Below are positions 62,020-64,000 of a stretch of 64,000 bases of DNA, one piece after another. Below the pieces are notes generated by a model. It had not been told where the DNA came from. It was given only the letters and a program-made list of their open reading frames with translations, and searched no databases. The DNA comes from Streptomyces iranensis. Lineage in GTDB: Bacteria; Actinomycetota; Actinomycetes; Streptomycetales; Streptomycetaceae. The stretch covers positions 124,001 to 188,000 of the forward strand of contig NZ_JAGGLR010000022.1 of the NCBI RefSeq assembly GCF_017874715.1, written 5' to 3'. The translations under genes and the position numbers were made by a program. Each line of letters starts with the position of its first letter. The first letter of the stretch is position 1.

Positions 62020-63059
62020 GTGTGACCATCGAGAAACCCGACAAATCCGCCGCCGCGCCGGAGGCGGCCCGGTCGGCGCGCTCGCTCGTCGACGCCGTCT
62101 TCCGTGCGCGGGAGATCAGCATCGCCGGGGCCCTCGTGCTGCTGGTGCTGTTCACCTGGATCGCCGAACCGCGCTTCCTCGACGGCCAGGGCATCAAGGA
62201 CCTGCTGCTCAACGCCGCCATCCTGGTGCTGCTCGCGGTCGGGCAGTCGGTCGTGGTCATCACCCGCAACATCGATCTGTCGGTCGGCTCCGTGGTGGGC
62301 CTGTCCGCCTTCGCCTGCGGGAAGTTCGTCTCCGGCACCGACCACGGGGCGCTGACGGTCCTGGCTCTCGGCCTCCTCGTCGGCGCGGGCTGCGGCATCG
62401 TCAGCGGCGCGCTGGTGAGCTTCGGACGGGTGCCCGCGCTGGTGGTGACCCTCGGGATGCTCTACATCATCCAGGGCGTCGACTACTGGTGGGCGCAAGG
62501 GGAGCAGATCAACGCCGCCGATGTGCCGCAGTCCGTGCTGGACCTCGGCAGCGGCAGCGTGCTGGGCATCCCGTATCTCCCGCTGATCGCCTTCGTGGTG
62601 CTCGCCGGGACCGCATACGTCCTGCGCACCTACCGCGGCGGCCGTGAGCTGTACGCCATCGGCTCCAGCCCGGAGGCCGCCCGGCTGGCCGGGGTGCCGA
62701 TCCGGCGGCGGGTGCTGGCCGCGTATGTGTTCTCCGGCGCCGTCTCGGGCTTCGCGGGCGCGCTGTGGCTGGCCCGCTTCGGCACCGTCGTCGCCGACAA
62801 CGCCCACGGCTGGGAACTCACCGTGGTCAGCGCGGTGGTGGTCGGTGGCGTCGCCATCGTCGGCGGCACCGGCACGGTGTGGGGCGCGGCGCTGGGCGCG
62901 CTGCTGCTCACCACGATCGGCAGCGCCCTGGCCGTGCTGAAGGTCGACTCCTTCTGGCAGGACGCCATCGCCGGTGCGCTGCTGCTGGCGGCCATCAGCG
63001 TGGACCGGATCGTACGGGTGCGCATGACCCGCGCGCTGACGAAGAGGAGCGCACGATGA
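62016..63059 (+). CDS. rhaP: Rhamnose ABC importer permease RhaP
   Basis: A 347-residue permease of the RbsC/XylH family with about ten helices. The family motif TRNIDLSVGSVVGLSAF and a cytoplasmic coupling segment (AIGSSPEAARLAGVPIRRR) that contacts the ATPase are intact; GGVAIVGGTGTVWGAALGA is near the C-terminus. GTG at 62016 overlaps the rhaT stop (GTGA). It forms a heterodimer with RhaQ. Confidence 0.94.
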
Positions 63060-64000
63060 AGCTCAGGTGGGACACCGCCGTCGGGGTGCTGCTGGTGGCC
63101 GTCTTCCTCACCGGCCTCGGCACCACGGACGGCTTCGCGAGCCGCGACAACCTCGCCTTCGCCTTCAACGACATCGCCGAGGTGGCGCTGATGGCGCTGC
63201 CGATGACACTGCTGGTGGTGGCCGGGCAGGTGGATCTGTCGGTGGCCTCGATGCTCGGCCTGTCCAGCGCGCTCACCGGTCAACTGTGGGACGCGGGCTG
63301 GGCGTTCGAGACCATCGTGCCGATCGTGCTGCTGGTCGGGGTGGCCGGCGGGCTGCTCAACGGCTGGCTGGTCACCCGGGTCGGGCTGCCCTCGCTCGCC
63401 GTCACCATCGGGACGCTCGCGCTCTACCGGGGGCTGGCGTCGGTGGTGCTCGGCTCCAATGCCATCACCGACTTCCCCGAGACGTACGCCAAGTGGGCCG
63501 TGGACACCACCACCGTGCCCGGCACCTTTCTCACCTATCCGGTGACGCTGTTCATCGTGCTGGCCGCCGTCGCCGCCGTGGTGCTGCACGCCACGGGCGT
63601 GGGCCGGTCGCTGTTCGCCATCGGTGCCCAGGAGGACGCCGCGTACTTCGCGGGCATCCGCGTCAAGCGCGTCAAGCTGCTGCTGTTCGTGGTCAGCGGG
63701 CTGATCTCGGCCTTCGCGGGAGTCGTGTTCACCCTGCGGTACGGCAGCGCGCGGGCCGACAACGGCCAGGGCTTCGAAATGCTCGTCATCGCCTCCGTCC
63801 TGCTGGGCGGGGTCGACTTCGACGGTGGCAAGGGCACGCTGTTCGGCGCCGTCGCCGGGGTGCTGCTCATCGGTGTCCTGAAGAACCTGCTGACCCTCAA
63901 CGACGTGGCCAACGAGGTCCAGGTGATCGTCACCGGGCTGCTGCTGGTGGCCTCCGTCCTCACCCCCCGTCTGATCACCACCGTGAGCGCCTGGCGTCAC
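63056..64000 (+). CDS. rhaQ: Rhamnose ABC importer permease RhaQ (incomplete at window end)
   Basis: An open frame of 315 codons reaching the window edge. It encodes the second RbsC-like permease: AGQVDLSVASMLGLSSAL, then GLPSLAVTIGTLALYRGLAS, IGAQEDAAYFAGIRVKRVK and VLLGGVDFDGGKGTLFGAV. The ATG at 63056 overlaps the rhaP stop by four bases. In known clusters rhaS (binding protein) and rhaM (mutarotase) come next; they would lie outside. Confidence 0.92.
   Translation, partial: MKLRWDTAVGVLLVAVFLTGLGTTDGFASRDNLAFAFNDIAEVALMALPMTLLVVAGQVDLSVASMLGLSSALTGQLWDAGWAFETIVPIVLLVGVAGGLLNGWLVTRVGLPSLAVTIGTLALYRGLASVVLGSNAITDFPETYAKWAVDTTTVPGTFLTYPVTLFIVLAAVAAVVLHATGVGRSLFAIGAQEDAAYFAGIRVKRVKLLLFVVSGLISAFAGVVFTLRYGSARADNGQGFEMLVIASVLLGGVDFDGGKGTLFGAVAGVLLIGVLKNLLTLNDVANEVQVIVTGLLLVASVLTPRLITTVSAWRH

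Overview
The window is high-GC actinobacterial DNA, almost certainly a Streptomyces chromosome. Evidence: strong G/C bias at third codon positions, many GTG starts, 4-base stop/start overlaps, and typical Streptomyces genes: RbpA with a SigR-type promoter, an Lnt/Ppm1 pair, a GH18 chitinase with DasR-like sites, a MocR regulator and ROK repressors. No rRNA, tRNA, CRISPR array, complete insertion sequence or phage gene was found.

Layout. 1-3 kb: end of a 2-oxoglutarate oxygenase, a membrane protein and a metallophosphoesterase. 3-8 kb: a TetR regulator facing a broken alcohol dehydrogenase, then aldehyde dehydrogenase exaC with its GAF regulator, and a 44-residue zinc ribbon too short for ordinary gene calling. 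8-14 kb: chitinase, acyl-CoA dehydrogenase, an Lrp regulator and an amidohydrolase. 14-17.5 kb: lipoprotein N-acyltransferase and polyprenol-phosphate mannose synthase, an operon for lipoprotein and cell-envelope modification. 17.6-21.4 kb: a translationally coupled antiporter operon whose gene order matches the Mrp-like half of archaeal Mbh hydrogenases. 21.6-28 kb: FxsA, RbpA, a YczE/MocR divergent pair, a degenerate P-loop membrane protein with a tiny membrane partner, and an ankyrin protein. 28-33 kb: two tandem ROK regulators, a secreted GH16 glucanase and a serine beta-lactamase-like hydrolase.

33-42 kb is the most unusual part. Two efflux operons face each other. One is MFS exporter, FAD monooxygenase and AraC regulator on the + strand. 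The other is MmpL exporter, histidine kinase and response regulator on the - strand. Each is headed by a copy of the same 127-bp sequence, about 97% identical and in inverted orientation, ending in a ribosome-binding site and a start codon. This looks like a duplicated, structured 5' leader shared by two unrelated exporters. An AT-rich, gene-free stretch with a perfect 12-bp palindrome precedes the AraC gene.

42-48 kb: a small unknown protein, a peroxiredoxin, a solitary GH2 beta-galactosidase flanked by remnants of lost genes (including the last codons of a sugar ABC permease), and a penicillin-binding protein. 48.5-64 kb: a complete L-rhamnose regulon. A TAT-exported GH78 rhamnosidase releases rhamnose and a RhaT/RhaP/RhaQ ABC importer takes it up. 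RhaI, RhaB and the fused aldolase/dehydrogenase RhaEW convert it to dihydroxyacetone phosphate and lactate, and LutABC oxidises the lactate to pyruvate. Three copies of a LacI-type operator (TGAAACGATTCA-like) sit in front of rhaI, the rhamnosidase and the importer. The last permease gene runs off the window.
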